Origin: a virus
Length of the DNA stretch: 25,640 nucleotides
IMG/VR virus record: IMGVR_UViG_3300006112_000049
Coordinates: 1 to 25,640 of that record
Direction: 5' to 3' (one strand)
Positions within the stretch are counted from its first letter, which is position 1. The number at the start of each line of letters is the position of its first letter. Both the position numbers and the translations under genes were made by a program. This document shows, one piece after another, positions 1 to 5,878 of this stretch. The notes under the pieces are model-generated. The model saw only the letters and a program-made list of their open reading frames with translations. It ran no database searches and was not told the DNA's origin.

Positions 1-550
1 CGCCTTGGCGTGGATCAACCCATACGTATTTTTCTGGCACGTCTTTGCCATATTTGTTGACACGCTGGCCTATGGCACGTTGAGCAATGGGACCCATGAT
101 TTCATAGGTGATAGTATTGTCAATATATTTGCGGAACATGACATGGCACTTTTGTCCAGCTGCGGCCCATTCTTTGTCAGGATGTGGAAATATGTTGCAT
201 TGAAATTGCGTCACAGGAATCTGTCCACGTATTTCTTCAGGCTGTGGTGGAGTTGCACGTAAGGGTTCCAAGGGCACAATATCATTTTTGTCCACATAGG
301 GATTTTCATTGCCCAGCACAGCAGCAGGTGGCATTTTGCCATTCAAGGTGTCTAAGGCAATTTGATACTTGACCTTGTTTGAGCGTCCTTTGAGATTTAA
401 CACTACACCTGTTTGATCAAATACAAACTTTTGTAGTTCGCCTGCTGTGGGAAAGTCACTCATGAGACCTTCTAAGTCAAAGCCTAGGTCTTGTGGTTCT
501 TGTTTGTCCGCTGCGAATGCAGGTTGGAGAGGTTGTGTTTCACGTTTCAT
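1..550 (-). CDS. Hypothetical virion-region protein, 3' end outside window
   Basis: The minus frame is open from an ATG at 550-548 to the left edge, giving 183 codons without a stop, so the gene is 3'-truncated by the window. AGGAA lies about 6 nt upstream of the ATG. The protein begins MKRETQPLQP. The first 60 residues are polar and acidic. Later parts have a well-folded composition rich in Trp, Tyr and Cys (QFQCNIFPHPDKEW, then KYIDNTITYEIMGPIAQRA). I do not recognise a family. A weak terminator hairpin separates it from the small-protein cluster upstream, so it may start its own translation unit. A head or tail accessory role would fit the location but is only a guess. Confidence 0.8.
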   Translation of the reverse strand, partial: MKRETQPLQPAFAADKQEPQDLGFDLEGLMSDFPTAGELQKFVFDQTGVVLNLKGRSNKVKYQIALDTLNGKMPPAAVLGNENPYVDKNDIVPLEPLRATPPQPEEIRGQIPVTQFQCNIFPHPDKEWAAAGQKCHVMFRKYIDNTITYEIMGPIAQRAIGQRVNKYGKDVPEKYVWVDPRQG

Positions 551-561
551 TTCAGTTCCTT

Positions 562-594
562 AAAATTAAATATGTGGCTGTTAGGTACAGCCAC
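562..594 (-). terminator. Weak Rho-independent terminator candidate
   Basis: Arms GTGGCTG (574-580) and CAGCCAC (588-594) give a 7-bp stem with a 7-nt loop. On the minus strand the hairpin is followed by the T-rich run ATATTTAATTTT. It lies between the gene ending at 612 and the ATG at 550. The T-tract is interrupted, so termination may be partial. Confidence 0.4.
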
Positions 595-611
595 TGGACC
601 TTTACTACGGA

Positions 612-965
612 TTAATCTTTGTACTTGTTCTTGCGTGCTGCAAAACGACGTACTTGACTATTAGAGTCAATGGCACCTGAACCTGCGACTTCATGTTCGC
701 CTGGATTGGCTTCTAGTTCCGCGGCACGATGACCAAATGCACGTTCAATCATATCTGCTAGTGGAGCACGTTCTGCTTTGGCATCCAAGAAGCGGCCACG
801 CTTGGCCTTGTGTGCGCCTTCCATACCCACGCGTGGTCCTTGTGCTACATTGACATTGTCACGTGCATGTGGGTTACGACTAAAACGTGTACGCTCATCT
901 GGTGTATCTCTACGGTCAGATTCAGCTTCTTTTAAAATACGTACTTTACCTGTGTATTCTTTCAT
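612..965 (-). CDS. Small basic phage protein, unknown function
   Basis: 117 residues starting MKEYTGKVRILKEAES, rich in Arg, Lys, Glu and Ala, with no Cys and a basic tail ending ARKNKYKD. An AAGG lies about 10 nt upstream of the ATG. There is no signal peptide, membrane segment or recognisable motif. It is the last of a tightly packed run of small charged proteins. The composition suggests a largely disordered protein that may bind nucleic acid or the virion. I do not recognise the family. Confidence 0.75.
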   Translation of the reverse strand: MKEYTGKVRILKEAESDRRDTPDERTRFSRNPHARDNVNVAQGPRVGMEGAHKAKRGRFLDAKAERAPLADMIERAFGHRAAELEANPGEHEVAGSGAIDSNSQVRRFAARKNKYKD

Positions 966-976
966 TTTTGTTTGCC

Positions 977-1168
977 TTATTTCTTATGGTGAAACGACTT
1001 TAAGGTCTCTGCAAGGTGAGCACGACGAGCTTCAACGCCACCCTTACGCTCTGCGGCCTTAAGCTTCTTCTCTGGAATCTTCTCTCCAGCTGGAACGTGT
1101 AGTTCTTTGTGTAGGATACCAGGATGCTTGACGGCGCCCGCGATCCATTGTTTGCCTTTGGTGATCAT
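977..1168 (-). CDS. Small KHPG-type phage protein
   Basis: 63 residues starting MITKGKQWIAGAVKHPG, then LHKELHVPAGEKIPEKKL and LAETLKSFHHKK at the end. From memory, this pattern (a W-I-x-G-A-x-KHPG opening, a GEKIP.KKL centre and a LAETL end) recurs in very small basic proteins of many tailed phages, often near virion genes. Their function is unknown. The length is typical. It has no Cys and no membrane segment. The gene lies 11 nt upstream of the 117-aa gene and 9 nt after the 116-aa gene, in one apparent operon. Confidence 0.8.
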   Translation of the reverse strand: MITKGKQWIAGAVKHPGILHKELHVPAGEKIPEKKLKAAERKGGVEARRAHLAETLKSFHHKK

Positions 1169-1177
1169 ATGAGTTCC

Positions 1178-1528
1178 TTATGCTACTGGTGTAATATGTA
1201 CTGTAGCTGTACCTGTAACAGCATTGGCCGCTACTGTGATATTGCTGTCAAATGTACCTGGCACGCCAACTTGAATAATCTTACTAGAGTTATTCTGAAC
1301 GGTAACGCCAGATTGTGCGGCACCTGCTGAAGGTACTGTGGCTGTTACTGTGCCAGCTGTTAATGACCAGTTGACAAACACATCATTAGTAGTGTCTAAA
1401 TTTTCAACAAGAATACTGGCAATGTTGTTAGAACCAGCGGTAACATAAGTCTGTGCTGACGTTGTAGAGGCCGCTATGGCAAAGGTTGGTCCCAATGGAA
1501 AAACGTTTGTGCTTGTACTTAATGACAT
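1178..1528 (-). CDS. Beta-rich virion-type protein, unknown
   Basis: 116 residues, dominated by Thr, Val, Ala, Ser, Asn and Gly (starts MSLSTSTNVFPLGPTF; ends TGTATVHITPVA). It has almost no Lys or Arg, alternating hydrophobic/polar stretches and no Cys, as expected for a small all-beta sandwich. The ATG (1528-1526) overlaps the stop of the upstream gene by one base (TAATG). The composition is like small capsid decoration or fibre-linked beta proteins and differs sharply from its charged neighbours. No specific family is recognised; the decoration role is an inference. Confidence 0.75.
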   Translation of the reverse strand: MSLSTSTNVFPLGPTFAIAASTTSAQTYVTAGSNNIASILVENLDTTNDVFVNWSLTAGTVTATVPSAGAAQSGVTVQNNSSKIIQVGVPGTFDSNITVAANAVTGTATVHITPVA

Positions 1529-1926
1529 TATTTGATAGCCTTTGTAATGTAGATCTTGTCAGGATTGGCCACATGTGGTACCTTGTTGTAACCAGATTCA
1601 ATGGGATGACCTTGTGCGGCAGTAGCGATACTATAACGTTCAGGATCCTTTGTTGCGCTTGGACCAATAGACTCCATACGGTCTGCGTGGCAATCTGATT
1701 CATTGCCCTTGAACGTTTTGTGACCATAATTCTCTTTGGCTACAAGGCCTGAATGGTTACCTGCATAGCGATGTGTTTTTTCACTACGGTTAACGCCGTC
1801 GCCCATTTGGCCGTTGAATGCAAAGTCTGCACCATCGCCTGTTTGTACACGGCTCTTGCTGTGACTTGTGCCTTCATTTGGTTTCATTGTGTTCGTGGCC
1901 TTGCGACCTAGTGTTGTATTTTTCAT
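1528..1926 (-). CDS. Polar small phage protein, unknown
   Basis: 132 residues, starting MKNTTLGRKATNTMKPNEG, strongly polar with many Gly, Asn, Lys and His and a single Cys in NESDCHADRM. It is probably largely disordered in its first 70 residues. The start is separated by one base from the stop of the upstream gene, and its stop shares a base with the next start, which indicates translational coupling. No family is recognised. Its style matches the other small soluble proteins of this cluster. Confidence 0.75.
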   Translation of the reverse strand: MKNTTLGRKATNTMKPNEGTSHSKSRVQTGDGADFAFNGQMGDGVNRSEKTHRYAGNHSGLVAKENYGHKTFKGNESDCHADRMESIGPSATKDPERYSIATAAQGHPIESGYNKVPHVANPDKIYITKAIK

Positions 1927-1927
1927 A

Positions 1928-2224
1928 TTACATCATACCCTTCATTTTGCGTACTGCATGGTGATCGTCTTCATGAGCACGACCGTCTGTGTGTTTGATA
2001 TTTTTAGGATGACTATGGCGAGTCTGCATGGCAGGATGGCTCAAGTCATCACATTCTGTACAGGCTGTGTCTGCTGCGGCTTCATGTGCTTCTGCCATGC
2101 GTGCTCCCGCAACACGTGTAGGGCCAGGACGGCTACGTTCAGCACGTTCTTGCTCACTACCTTGTTTCATTACCATACTAGTTGGGTTAAGGTTGTACGT
2201 ACCTTTTAACGGTTTAGCGGTCAT
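1928..2224 (-). CDS. His-rich small phage protein, unknown
   Basis: 98 residues, starting MTAKPLKGTYNLNPTSMV. It carries a CTEC motif near residue 58, followed by a His-rich half with eight His in all, many in the form RHSHPKNIKH and HEDDHHAV. The Cys-x-x-Cys plus clustered His could bind metal, but spacing is irregular and no known zinc fold is apparent. Its ATG overlaps the preceding stop by one base (TAATG at 2224). Function unknown. Confidence 0.75.
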   Translation of the reverse strand: MTAKPLKGTYNLNPTSMVMKQGSEQERAERSRPGPTRVAGARMAEAHEAAADTACTECDDLSHPAMQTRHSHPKNIKHTDGRAHEDDHHAVRKMKGMM

Positions 2225-2520
2225 TATAGCTTGTGTCCTTTTTCTGTTGCATCTTCTGCACTCTCAGGTGCATGTTGACTTTTGTGTGCTGCGGTGCTCA
2301 TGCCCATGATGGTAGTTGGGCGTACTTCATCTGTGACCACATGAGCATGATAATGATCACTACGTTTGCTACTATGATCAGAGTGATGTGGATGCTTCTT
2401 AGCTTCACGTTTGGTAGCATAAGCAATAGCAACTGACTGTGCTTCAGGCTTGCCAGCGGCACGTTCTTTAGCAATGTTCTCGCCAAACGCTTTCTTACTC
2501 GCTGAATGAATTAGTGGCAT
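2224..2520 (-). CDS. MPLIHSASKKAFGENI-type small phage protein
   Basis: 98 residues. The first 40 match a pattern I associate with a widespread small phage protein: MPL..S.SKKAF..NI..E..AGKP..QSVAIAYA.KR. In most relatives the protein is little longer than this. Here it has a His-rich tail of about 55 residues (HPHHSDHSS, SDHYHAHV, AHKSQHAP). Function is unknown. The start overlaps the upstream endonuclease-like gene by 26 nt. The N-terminal family match is fairly sure; the His tail is unexplained. Confidence 0.8.
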   Translation of the reverse strand: MPLIHSASKKAFGENIAKERAAGKPEAQSVAIAYATKREAKKHPHHSDHSSKRSDHYHAHVVTDEVRPTTIMGMSTAAHKSQHAPESAEDATEKGHKL

Positions 2521-2797
2521 TTTGTGGGCCTCTTTCTAAATAATCATCTATAACTTCTTTATAACGCTCTACCCATCCCAAACGAGTATTACATTGTTGG
2601 CAAAGTATCCCTCTATAGGTTCCTGGTATCTTATGATCAATAACCATCTTCTTTGCCTTTGCTCCACATATTTCACAACCATATGTAGAACGTAAATAAT
2701 CTGCTTCTGCTATTGTTAAACCATAAAACCTTTTTAAGTCAGACTTCTTTTGGTTTAATCTTTTCTGTGGGCTCAATGTCCCATTATTCCTTGCCAT
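2495..2797 (-). CDS. Endonuclease VII-like (HNH/His-Me finger) nuclease
   Basis: 100 residues from ATG 2797. An in-frame TTG at 2806 is the alternative start. Zinc and active-site features of the T4 endonuclease VII-type fold are visible: CEIC at 41-44, the IDHKIPGTYRGILC block with D54-H55, then C66-x-x-C69-N70 and LGW. In the family these enzymes cut branched DNA or act as free-standing homing-type nucleases. About 100 residues is normal for the minimal domain. A CTAAATA motif lies 19 nt upstream of the ATG, but no good Shine-Dalgarno is present. A Holliday-resolvase role in clearing DNA before packaging is possible but unproven. Confidence 0.8.
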   Translation of the reverse strand: MARNNGTLSPQKRLNQKKSDLKRFYGLTIAEADYLRSTYGCEICGAKAKKMVIDHKIPGTYRGILCQQCNTRLGWVERYKEVIDDYLERGPQNATNSFSE

Positions 2798-2816
2798 AAC
2801 AATCAATCTATAAGTT

Positions 2817-2823
2817 TATTTAG
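2817..2823 (-). promoter_or_regulatory. CTAAATA late-promoter-like motif for the endoVII-like gene
   Basis: Reads CTAAATA on the minus strand, in the 33-nt gap between two genes and 19 nt before the ATG at 2797. It is one of a recurring set of motifs in this window that resemble the T4-type late promoter TATAAATA. Confidence 0.4.
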
Positions 2824-2830
2824 CTGATGT

Positions 2831-3151
2831 TTAACCATTGGCCAGGCCTGGAAACGATCGTACTCGTGGCGCGGCTTGCGTAGGGTTCAAGCGTTCTATG
2901 GCACGGTCACCAAATTGTCCTGTCGCCGTCTTGCCCACCACTACCTCATGATAGTGGCGACTGGCCTCTGCACGGTGTTTAGAATGTGGTGCATAATCAT
3001 CTATACTGTGCCTAGCCTGGCCACGGTTTCTCTCCACAGGCTCAGGAGACTCTACGAAACTCGTACCAGATTTGGGATTGGCTGTGCTGGTGCCTGAGGG
3101 CTTGTGCGTTGTGGCTTGTGTCTCTCTCAATGGTTTCGTTTGCATAGTCAT
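2831..3151 (-). CDS. Polar small phage protein, unknown
   Basis: 106 residues, starting MTMQTKPLRETQATTH, low complexity and polar in the first half, with a basic His-containing stretch (HSKHRAEASRHYHEV) and ending RVRSFPGLANG. AGGA lies about 9 nt before the ATG. No membrane segment, Cys or known motif. It starts two bases after the stop of the upstream 96-aa gene, so probably shares its mRNA. Likely a soluble, partly disordered phage protein. Confidence 0.75.
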   Translation of the reverse strand: MTMQTKPLRETQATTHKPSGTSTANPKSGTSFVESPEPVERNRGQARHSIDDYAPHSKHRAEASRHYHEVVVGKTATGQFGDRAIERLNPTQAAPRVRSFPGLANG

Positions 3152-3153
3152 AG

Positions 3154-3444
3154 TTACGGTCCTGGCGCCACAGGCGCAATGTTGCCAGGTATTTGATTAC
3201 TCTGTGCAACTGGACTTGTAGGAGCCACAGCACCTGACGCAAACGTGCTCTGACCTTGCACAGGATTCAAACTCCCATTTTGTGGTGTTTGTGGTTGTAC
3301 GGGATTGGGTTGCCCAAATGCATTACCAAATTGGCCTATGGTGTTTTGGGTGGGCGTAGGCACCATACCTTGTTGGCTCACAGCGCCTGACACATTGGCT
3401 TCGCCTAGGCCTGGATTGGCTCCTGTTAGTTTACCTTGGCTCAT
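3154..3444 (-). CDS. Pro/Gln/Gly-rich low-complexity protein
   Basis: 96 residues of low-complexity sequence (starts MSQGKLTGANPGLGEANV) dominated by Pro, Gln, Asn, Gly, Ser and Thr, ending NIAPVAPGP. It has no charged clusters. It resembles in composition the linker parts of the larger virion proteins at 11680-16524. The ATG overlaps the stop of the TerS-like gene by four bases (ATGA), which suggests translational coupling. Function unknown; probably disordered. Confidence 0.7.
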   Translation of the reverse strand: MSQGKLTGANPGLGEANVSGAVSQQGMVPTPTQNTIGQFGNAFGQPNPVQPQTPQNGSLNPVQGQSTFASGAVAPTSPVAQSNQIPGNIAPVAPGP

Positions 3445-3830
3445 GAGGGCCGCTCCTGGGTATTCAAAGCTAGGAGGGCTTGAGCAAAAGCTTCAGCCTT
3501 GGCAGCGGCCGTGTCTTCTGATTCTGTGACTTCTACTGCTGTGCGATCTGAGACCACCTTACCAAGGATCATGCGTTCATATTCTAGTCTAGTCTTATGA
3601 TCACCATTATGCACAGCGTCTACATAGCCTTCTGCCAGCATGACTTCAAAAGGTTTACCTGATTCCTGTTCAATGGCTTCTACCAAGGTTCTGGCGGTTA
3701 TGAGAGCCGTAGAGCCCTTGGGTCTGCCTGCACCAGGTCTTGCACCGCCACGTGAAGGTGCTTTGATCTTGTAACGGCCTTGGCTTAAAGCGTCTGCGGA
3801 GGCGTTGATGATGGCGTTGGTTGTTGTCAT
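3441..3830 (-). CDS. Putative small terminase / DNA-packaging protein
   Basis: 129 residues. Residues 27-40 contain GGARPGAGRPKGS, a basic motif often seen near the N-terminus of phage proteins annotated as small terminase subunits or terminase-associated proteins. It is followed by a helical region with KPFEVMLAEGYVDAV, similar to the P-x-E-V-M-L segment of those proteins, and an Ala/Glu-rich helix. In that role it would recognise phage DNA for the large terminase. No large terminase is in the window, so the call rests on motif style only. The ATG at 3830 lies 6 nt after a CTAAATA motif and has no Shine-Dalgarno. Confidence 0.5.
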   Translation of the reverse strand: MTTTNAIINASADALSQGRYKIKAPSRGGARPGAGRPKGSTALITARTLVEAIEQESGKPFEVMLAEGYVDAVHNGDHKTRLEYERMILGKVVSDRTAVEVTESEDTAAAKAEAFAQALLALNTQERPS

Positions 3831-3836
3831 ATAATT

Positions 3837-3843
3837 TATTTAG
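3837..3843 (-). promoter_or_regulatory. CTAAATA motif 6 nt before the TerS-like start
   Basis: Minus-strand CTAAATA ends 6 nt before ATG 3830-3828. By the geometry of T4 late promoters, RNA would begin at about the start codon, giving a leaderless or nearly leaderless mRNA. No Shine-Dalgarno is visible. Confidence 0.4.
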
Positions 3844-3886
3844 CGTGTGAGGCAAACTGAATCCATTTCCGTGAGCGGTAGGCGGC

Positions 3887-4060
3887 CTACTGATCTTGCG
3901 GTTCTAATTCCTTGGCCAAAAGTTCTAATTCTTTAGCAGCACGTAGAATACGCTGTGCATCCCTAACTCTATAGCGTGGTCTAACGTAAAGCAAATTAAC
4001 CACTTTGGCCTGTGCTCTTACTACGAGTTCTATGTCTTGTTCAAGAGCGGCCTGTGTCAT
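3887..4060 (-). CDS. Small helical protein, unknown
   Basis: 57 residues from ATG 4060 (MTQAALEQDIELVVRAQAK), chosen because GAGG lies 7 nt upstream. An in-frame TTG at 4099 lacks that support and would overlap the upstream gene. The protein is strongly helical with Leu/Ala/Arg heptad-like spacing (RILRAAKELELLAKELE near the end), so a short coiled coil is likely. It lies 11 nt after the 57-aa gene ending at 4072. Function unknown. Confidence 0.7.
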   Translation of the reverse strand: MTQAALEQDIELVVRAQAKVVNLLYVRPRYRVRDAQRILRAAKELELLAKELEPQDQ

Positions 4061-4071
4061 TCTGCGGCCTC

Positions 4072-4245
4072 TTATCTTAAACCAAGTTGTTGACGGCAAT
4101 CATATATGATTGAGTTTTCTGCTTGTAATTGCATCATTATTTGATCGCATTTAACATCATCAAACTTTGCACGAGCACGTTCAATACGCTTAACAAGTGT
4201 TTCACGACGTTTAATGGCCAAATTCATAATATGTTTGTAATTCAT
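4072..4245 (-). CDS. Small basic helical protein, unknown
   Basis: 57 residues, starting MNYKHIMNLAIKRRETL, ending YDCRQQLGLR, stop TAA at 4074-4072. A strong AGGAG lies 8 nt upstream of the ATG at 4245. Basic in the first half (KRRETLVKRIERARAKF), with two Cys. The reading frame, the good ribosome binding site and the tight spacing to the next gene (11 nt) support a real gene. It is the first gene after the terminator at 4346-4376 and probably opens a transcription unit. Function unknown. Confidence 0.7.
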   Translation of the reverse strand: MNYKHIMNLAIKRRETLVKRIERARAKFDDVKCDQIMMQLQAENSIIYDCRQQLGLR

Positions 4246-4277
4246 TTCAATAACTCCTTTTGTTTAACTATACAACT

Positions 4278-4283
4278 ATTATA
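4278..4283 (-). promoter_or_regulatory. TATAAT -10-like box
   Basis: Minus-strand TATAAT lies 32 nt upstream of ATG 4245 and just downstream of a terminator, where a promoter for the 4245-to-left genes would be expected. At 17-bp spacing the -35 position reads CAGACC, a poor match. Candidate only. Confidence 0.3.
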
Positions 4284-4345
4284 CATTAATGGGATTTTAT
4301 GGTCTGTGGCTTTTAGACAACGTTGTTTTTACGCAACACGCAGCC

Positions 4346-4376
4346 AAAAAGAAAGGCCAACACCATGTTGACCTTT
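4346..4376 (-). terminator. Rho-independent terminator
   Basis: Minus-strand hairpin with AAAGG-t-CAACA pairing TGTTG-g-CCTTT, i.e. two 5-bp stems with one mismatch, a 3-nt loop, then CTTTTT. It lies 50 nt after the stop of the gene at 4427-4636. A second, larger inverted repeat (CCCCTG 4380-4385 with CAGGGG 4414-4419) lies between that stop and this hairpin. The 181-nt stretch 4246-4426 contains these elements and the TATAAT box and no gene. Confidence 0.75.
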
Positions 4377-4426
4377 CCGCCCCTGATTGTAACCAAACCG
4401 TTTTATGTGTTTGCAGGGGTTACAGC

Positions 4427-4636
4427 CTAATCCGTCTTATTATACATGTTTGCCAGACCTGTGTCAACCTGTGTGGTAGCACGTGTTCTTTTGGCCATGC
4501 GTTGTCCTGTACGTAGATTCCAAGTTTCACGGTTGGTCTGGCGATTCACGTAGTCTGCCGTCACAATTTCACGGCCATCCTGCAGGCGAATTCTGTCAGG
4601 CTGTTCAAGTTTAGGTGGATATTCATGTCTGCCCAT
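4427..4636 (-). CDS. Small basic protein, unknown
   Basis: 69 residues, starting MGRHEYPPKLEQPDRIRLQD. The centre (REIVTADYVNRQTNRETWNL) followed by RTGQRMAKRTRATTQ looks like a compact beta/loop protein with a basic end. The ATG at 4636 has no properly spaced Shine-Dalgarno: AAGG lies only 2 nt upstream, inside the gap after a CTAAATA motif. The last gene before the terminator at 4346-4376. No family recognised. Confidence 0.65.
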   Translation of the reverse strand: MGRHEYPPKLEQPDRIRLQDGREIVTADYVNRQTNRETWNLRTGQRMAKRTRATTQVDTGLANMYNKTD

Positions 4637-4641
4637 AGCCT

Positions 4642-4648
4642 TATTTAG
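4642..4648 (-). promoter_or_regulatory. CTAAATA motif 5 nt before start
   Basis: Minus-strand CTAAATA ends exactly 5 nt before ATG 4636. If it acts like a T4 late promoter (about -13 to -6), the A of the ATG would be +1, a leaderless mRNA. Confidence 0.4.
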
Positions 4649-4649
4649 G

Positions 4650-4859
4650 CTATATTAGAGTTCTGGTCAACCTATTTGAGTCAATGGGTATCGCGACCCA
4701 GTTATCTACACAACAGGCAATTAGGGCTATGTTGGGGTGATCCGCTGGCACATAATAGGTGGCAAGTGCACCACGCACCGCGGTGCCTGTGGGCCAGACC
4801 AATCCGTCCAGGTTGGGGTGTTGAATCAAATCCTCATCAGTCAGTTGTAAATATCTCAT
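4650..4859 (-). CDS. Small protein, unknown
   Basis: 69 residues from ATG 4859 (MRYLQLTDEDLIQHPNLDGL), ending NRLTRTLI. AGGA lies 4 nt upstream, and the start overlaps the upstream gene by 23 nt. Two earlier in-frame starts (4907, 4946) would overlap by 71-110 nt and give a Pro/Gly-rich N-terminus that looks less protein-like. It has an acidic first helix, then a compact region with a CC pair (IALIACCVDNW). Function unknown; start uncertain. Confidence 0.6.
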   Translation of the reverse strand: MRYLQLTDEDLIQHPNLDGLVWPTGTAVRGALATYYVPADHPNIALIACCVDNWVAIPIDSNRLTRTLI

Positions 4860-5265
4860 CAAATCCTGTGTCGCTTGAGGGCCTGGGCCAGGTCTGTCCT
4901 GGGGCATTACGTATATCCCAACCATGTAGCTTGTTGTACATTTCACGCATGCTCATGATTGCGGCCCAAGCATAACGTTTAGTATCCCGTTTATCTAGCG
5001 CACGGTTACCACCCTTGTCCAGGGCCGCACGTGCATTTAGAAGTGTGGTTCTGTGATAGTCTTGGGCTATGTCTGGATTGGTTTTGACAGCATGGTCTAC
5101 GATCGTTAACATGTCTTCCCAGTCTTCATTGCTCCAGGCATGCAAGTATGGATCCCATATTGCACGGTTGTTGATGTCTATGGGCTGTTGTGTGTCAATG
5201 ATAATTGAATCCAACACCACTGCGATTTCTTCCCATAATTGGGCACCTCTAACAGGATTTGCCAT
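4837..5265 (-). CDS. Helical soluble protein, unknown
   Basis: 142 residues, starting MANPVRGAQLWEEIAVVL, rich in Asp, Asn, Trp and His. The middle reads SNEDWEDMLTIVDHAVK and DKRDTKRYAWAAIMSMRE, suggesting an alpha-helical fold. AAGGAG lies about 9 nt before the ATG, an excellent ribosome binding site. An ATAAATA motif lies 22 nt upstream. No Cys, signal peptide or membrane span. I do not recognise the family. Confidence 0.75.
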   Translation of the reverse strand: MANPVRGAQLWEEIAVVLDSIIIDTQQPIDINNRAIWDPYLHAWSNEDWEDMLTIVDHAVKTNPDIAQDYHRTTLLNARAALDKGGNRALDKRDTKRYAWAAIMSMREMYNKLHGWDIRNAPGQTWPRPSSDTGFDEIFTTD

Positions 5266-5287
5266 TTTAATTACTCCTTAATGTGTT

Positions 5288-5294
5288 TATTTAT
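5288..5294 (-). promoter_or_regulatory. GATAAATA late-promoter-like motif
   Basis: Minus strand reads GATAAATA, one base from the T4 late consensus TATAAATA, 22 nt upstream of ATG 5265 with AAGGAG between. This is the closest T4-like match in the window. Confidence 0.45.
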
Positions 5295-5297
5295 CTA

Positions 5298-5609
5298 TTA
5301 TAACATCAATTGGCTACGCATTACAACTCCTACTTGATTCCAATGCGTGATCAAGTGATCCAATAACCAAATTTTTTGTTTATGTGTGAGCCGTTCAGTT
5401 TCGCGATAAAAGTCACCAATACCCATAAAGATCCCAACAACCTGGCCAGGTACTTGATGTTCTTTGCCAATACCTCTAAGAAATATTTCAGCCACACGAG
5501 CCCATTGATCATCTGTGTAACTATCTACTATATAACCCAATTGCATGGGCGTAAGTTGTGCTTTGTCATAAGACAACGATTCTATTACGTCTACAGTTCT
5601 CATTTCCAT
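5298..5609 (-). CDS. Small helical protein, unknown
   Basis: 103 residues, starting MEMRTVDVIESLSYDKAQL, mixed hydrophobic and acidic, with aromatic-rich helices (YTDDQWARVAEIFLRGIG; THKQKIWLLDHLITHW). AAGGA lies about 7 nt before the ATG. A second in-frame ATG at 5603 would also work. Its start is preceded by a 7-bp hairpin (5624-5640) and a row of further structures, so translation could be controlled by RNA folding. No family recognised. Confidence 0.75.
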   Translation of the reverse strand: MEMRTVDVIESLSYDKAQLTPMQLGYIVDSYTDDQWARVAEIFLRGIGKEHQVPGQVVGIFMGIGDFYRETERLTHKQKIWLLDHLITHWNQVGVVMRSQLML

Positions 5610-5623
5610 TCCTTATCTATAAG

Positions 5624-5640
5624 AGGTCTTTACAAGACCT
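5624..5640. promoter_or_regulatory. Perfect hairpin next to a ribosome binding site
   Basis: AGGTCTT (5624-5630) and AAGACCT (5634-5640), a 7-bp perfect stem with a TAC loop. It ends 14 nt before ATG 5609, just upstream of the AAGGA site. Within the next bases CTTA and TAAG could also pair over the ribosome binding site. No T-tract follows, so it is not a terminator. Confidence 0.5.
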
Positions 5641-5693
5641 ATCACTATAATAAACAACCTCTACTTCGTAGAAGTTGTGATTTATTATGTGAT
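5641..5693. repeat. 53-nt imperfect inverted repeat
   Basis: Abuts the previous hairpin. Pairs are ATCAC with GTGAT, ATAATAAA with TTTATTAT, CAAC with GTTG, and CTAC with GTAG around a TTC loop: about 21 bp with small bulges. There is no T-tract on either side. Confidence 0.6.
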
Positions 5694-5722
5694 TGTTAAC
5701 ACAACAAATTTTAATTACTCTT

Positions 5723-5788
5723 GGGCTTGAGATCGTAAGACAGCAAAATAGATCGCAACCTATTTGAATCTTACAAGTTCTCAAGCTC
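5723..5788. repeat. 66-nt nested three-stem inverted repeat
   Basis: Outer stem GGGCTTGAGA (5723-5732) with TCTCAAGCTC (5779-5788), 10 bp including one G-T pair. Middle stem GTAAGA (5735-5740) with TCTTAC (5769-5774). Inner stem AAATAG (5746-5751) with CTATTT (5760-5765) and an 8-nt loop. About 22 pairs in all. No T-tract follows on either strand. The 269-nt stretch 5610-5878 holds four such structures and no gene that I can support. Confidence 0.6.
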
Positions 5789-5835
5789 AAAAGCCTTCTT
5801 GGGCCCCTTCACTTCAGAGATACACAGATTATTGC

Positions 5836-5867
5836 TTGAGAGACCTTTGCCTATAGTATACTCTCAA
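5836..5867. repeat. 7-bp inverted repeat after a stop codon
   Basis: TTGAGAG (5836-5842) and CTCTCAA (5861-5867) with an 18-nt loop, starting 12 nt after the stop of the 145-aa gene on the minus strand. No T-tract. Confidence 0.4.
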
Positions 5868-5878
5868 CCCACACTTTG

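Noticed and set aside
4860-4946. Longer N-terminus for the gene at 4650-4859
   Set aside because: It would overlap the well-supported upstream gene by up to 110 nt; the ATG at 4859 has AGGA closer to it. Kept as an alternative only.
5723-5788. Considered a tRNA or tRNA-like gene
   Set aside because: Stems are nested in one helix, not a cloverleaf. No 5-bp T-arm with TTCRA loop, no anticodon arm and no CCA end in either strand.
5845-5862. T7-like promoter (ACTATAGG on the minus strand)
   Set aside because: Only the core matches; the upstream half differs from the T7-type consensus, and a similar ATACTATAG word occurs inside coding sequence near 8160.
5800-5866. Small ORF ending KGPKKAFELENL on the minus strand
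   Set aside because: No ATG or supported start codon and no ribosome binding site; the sequence is better explained by the inverted repeats.
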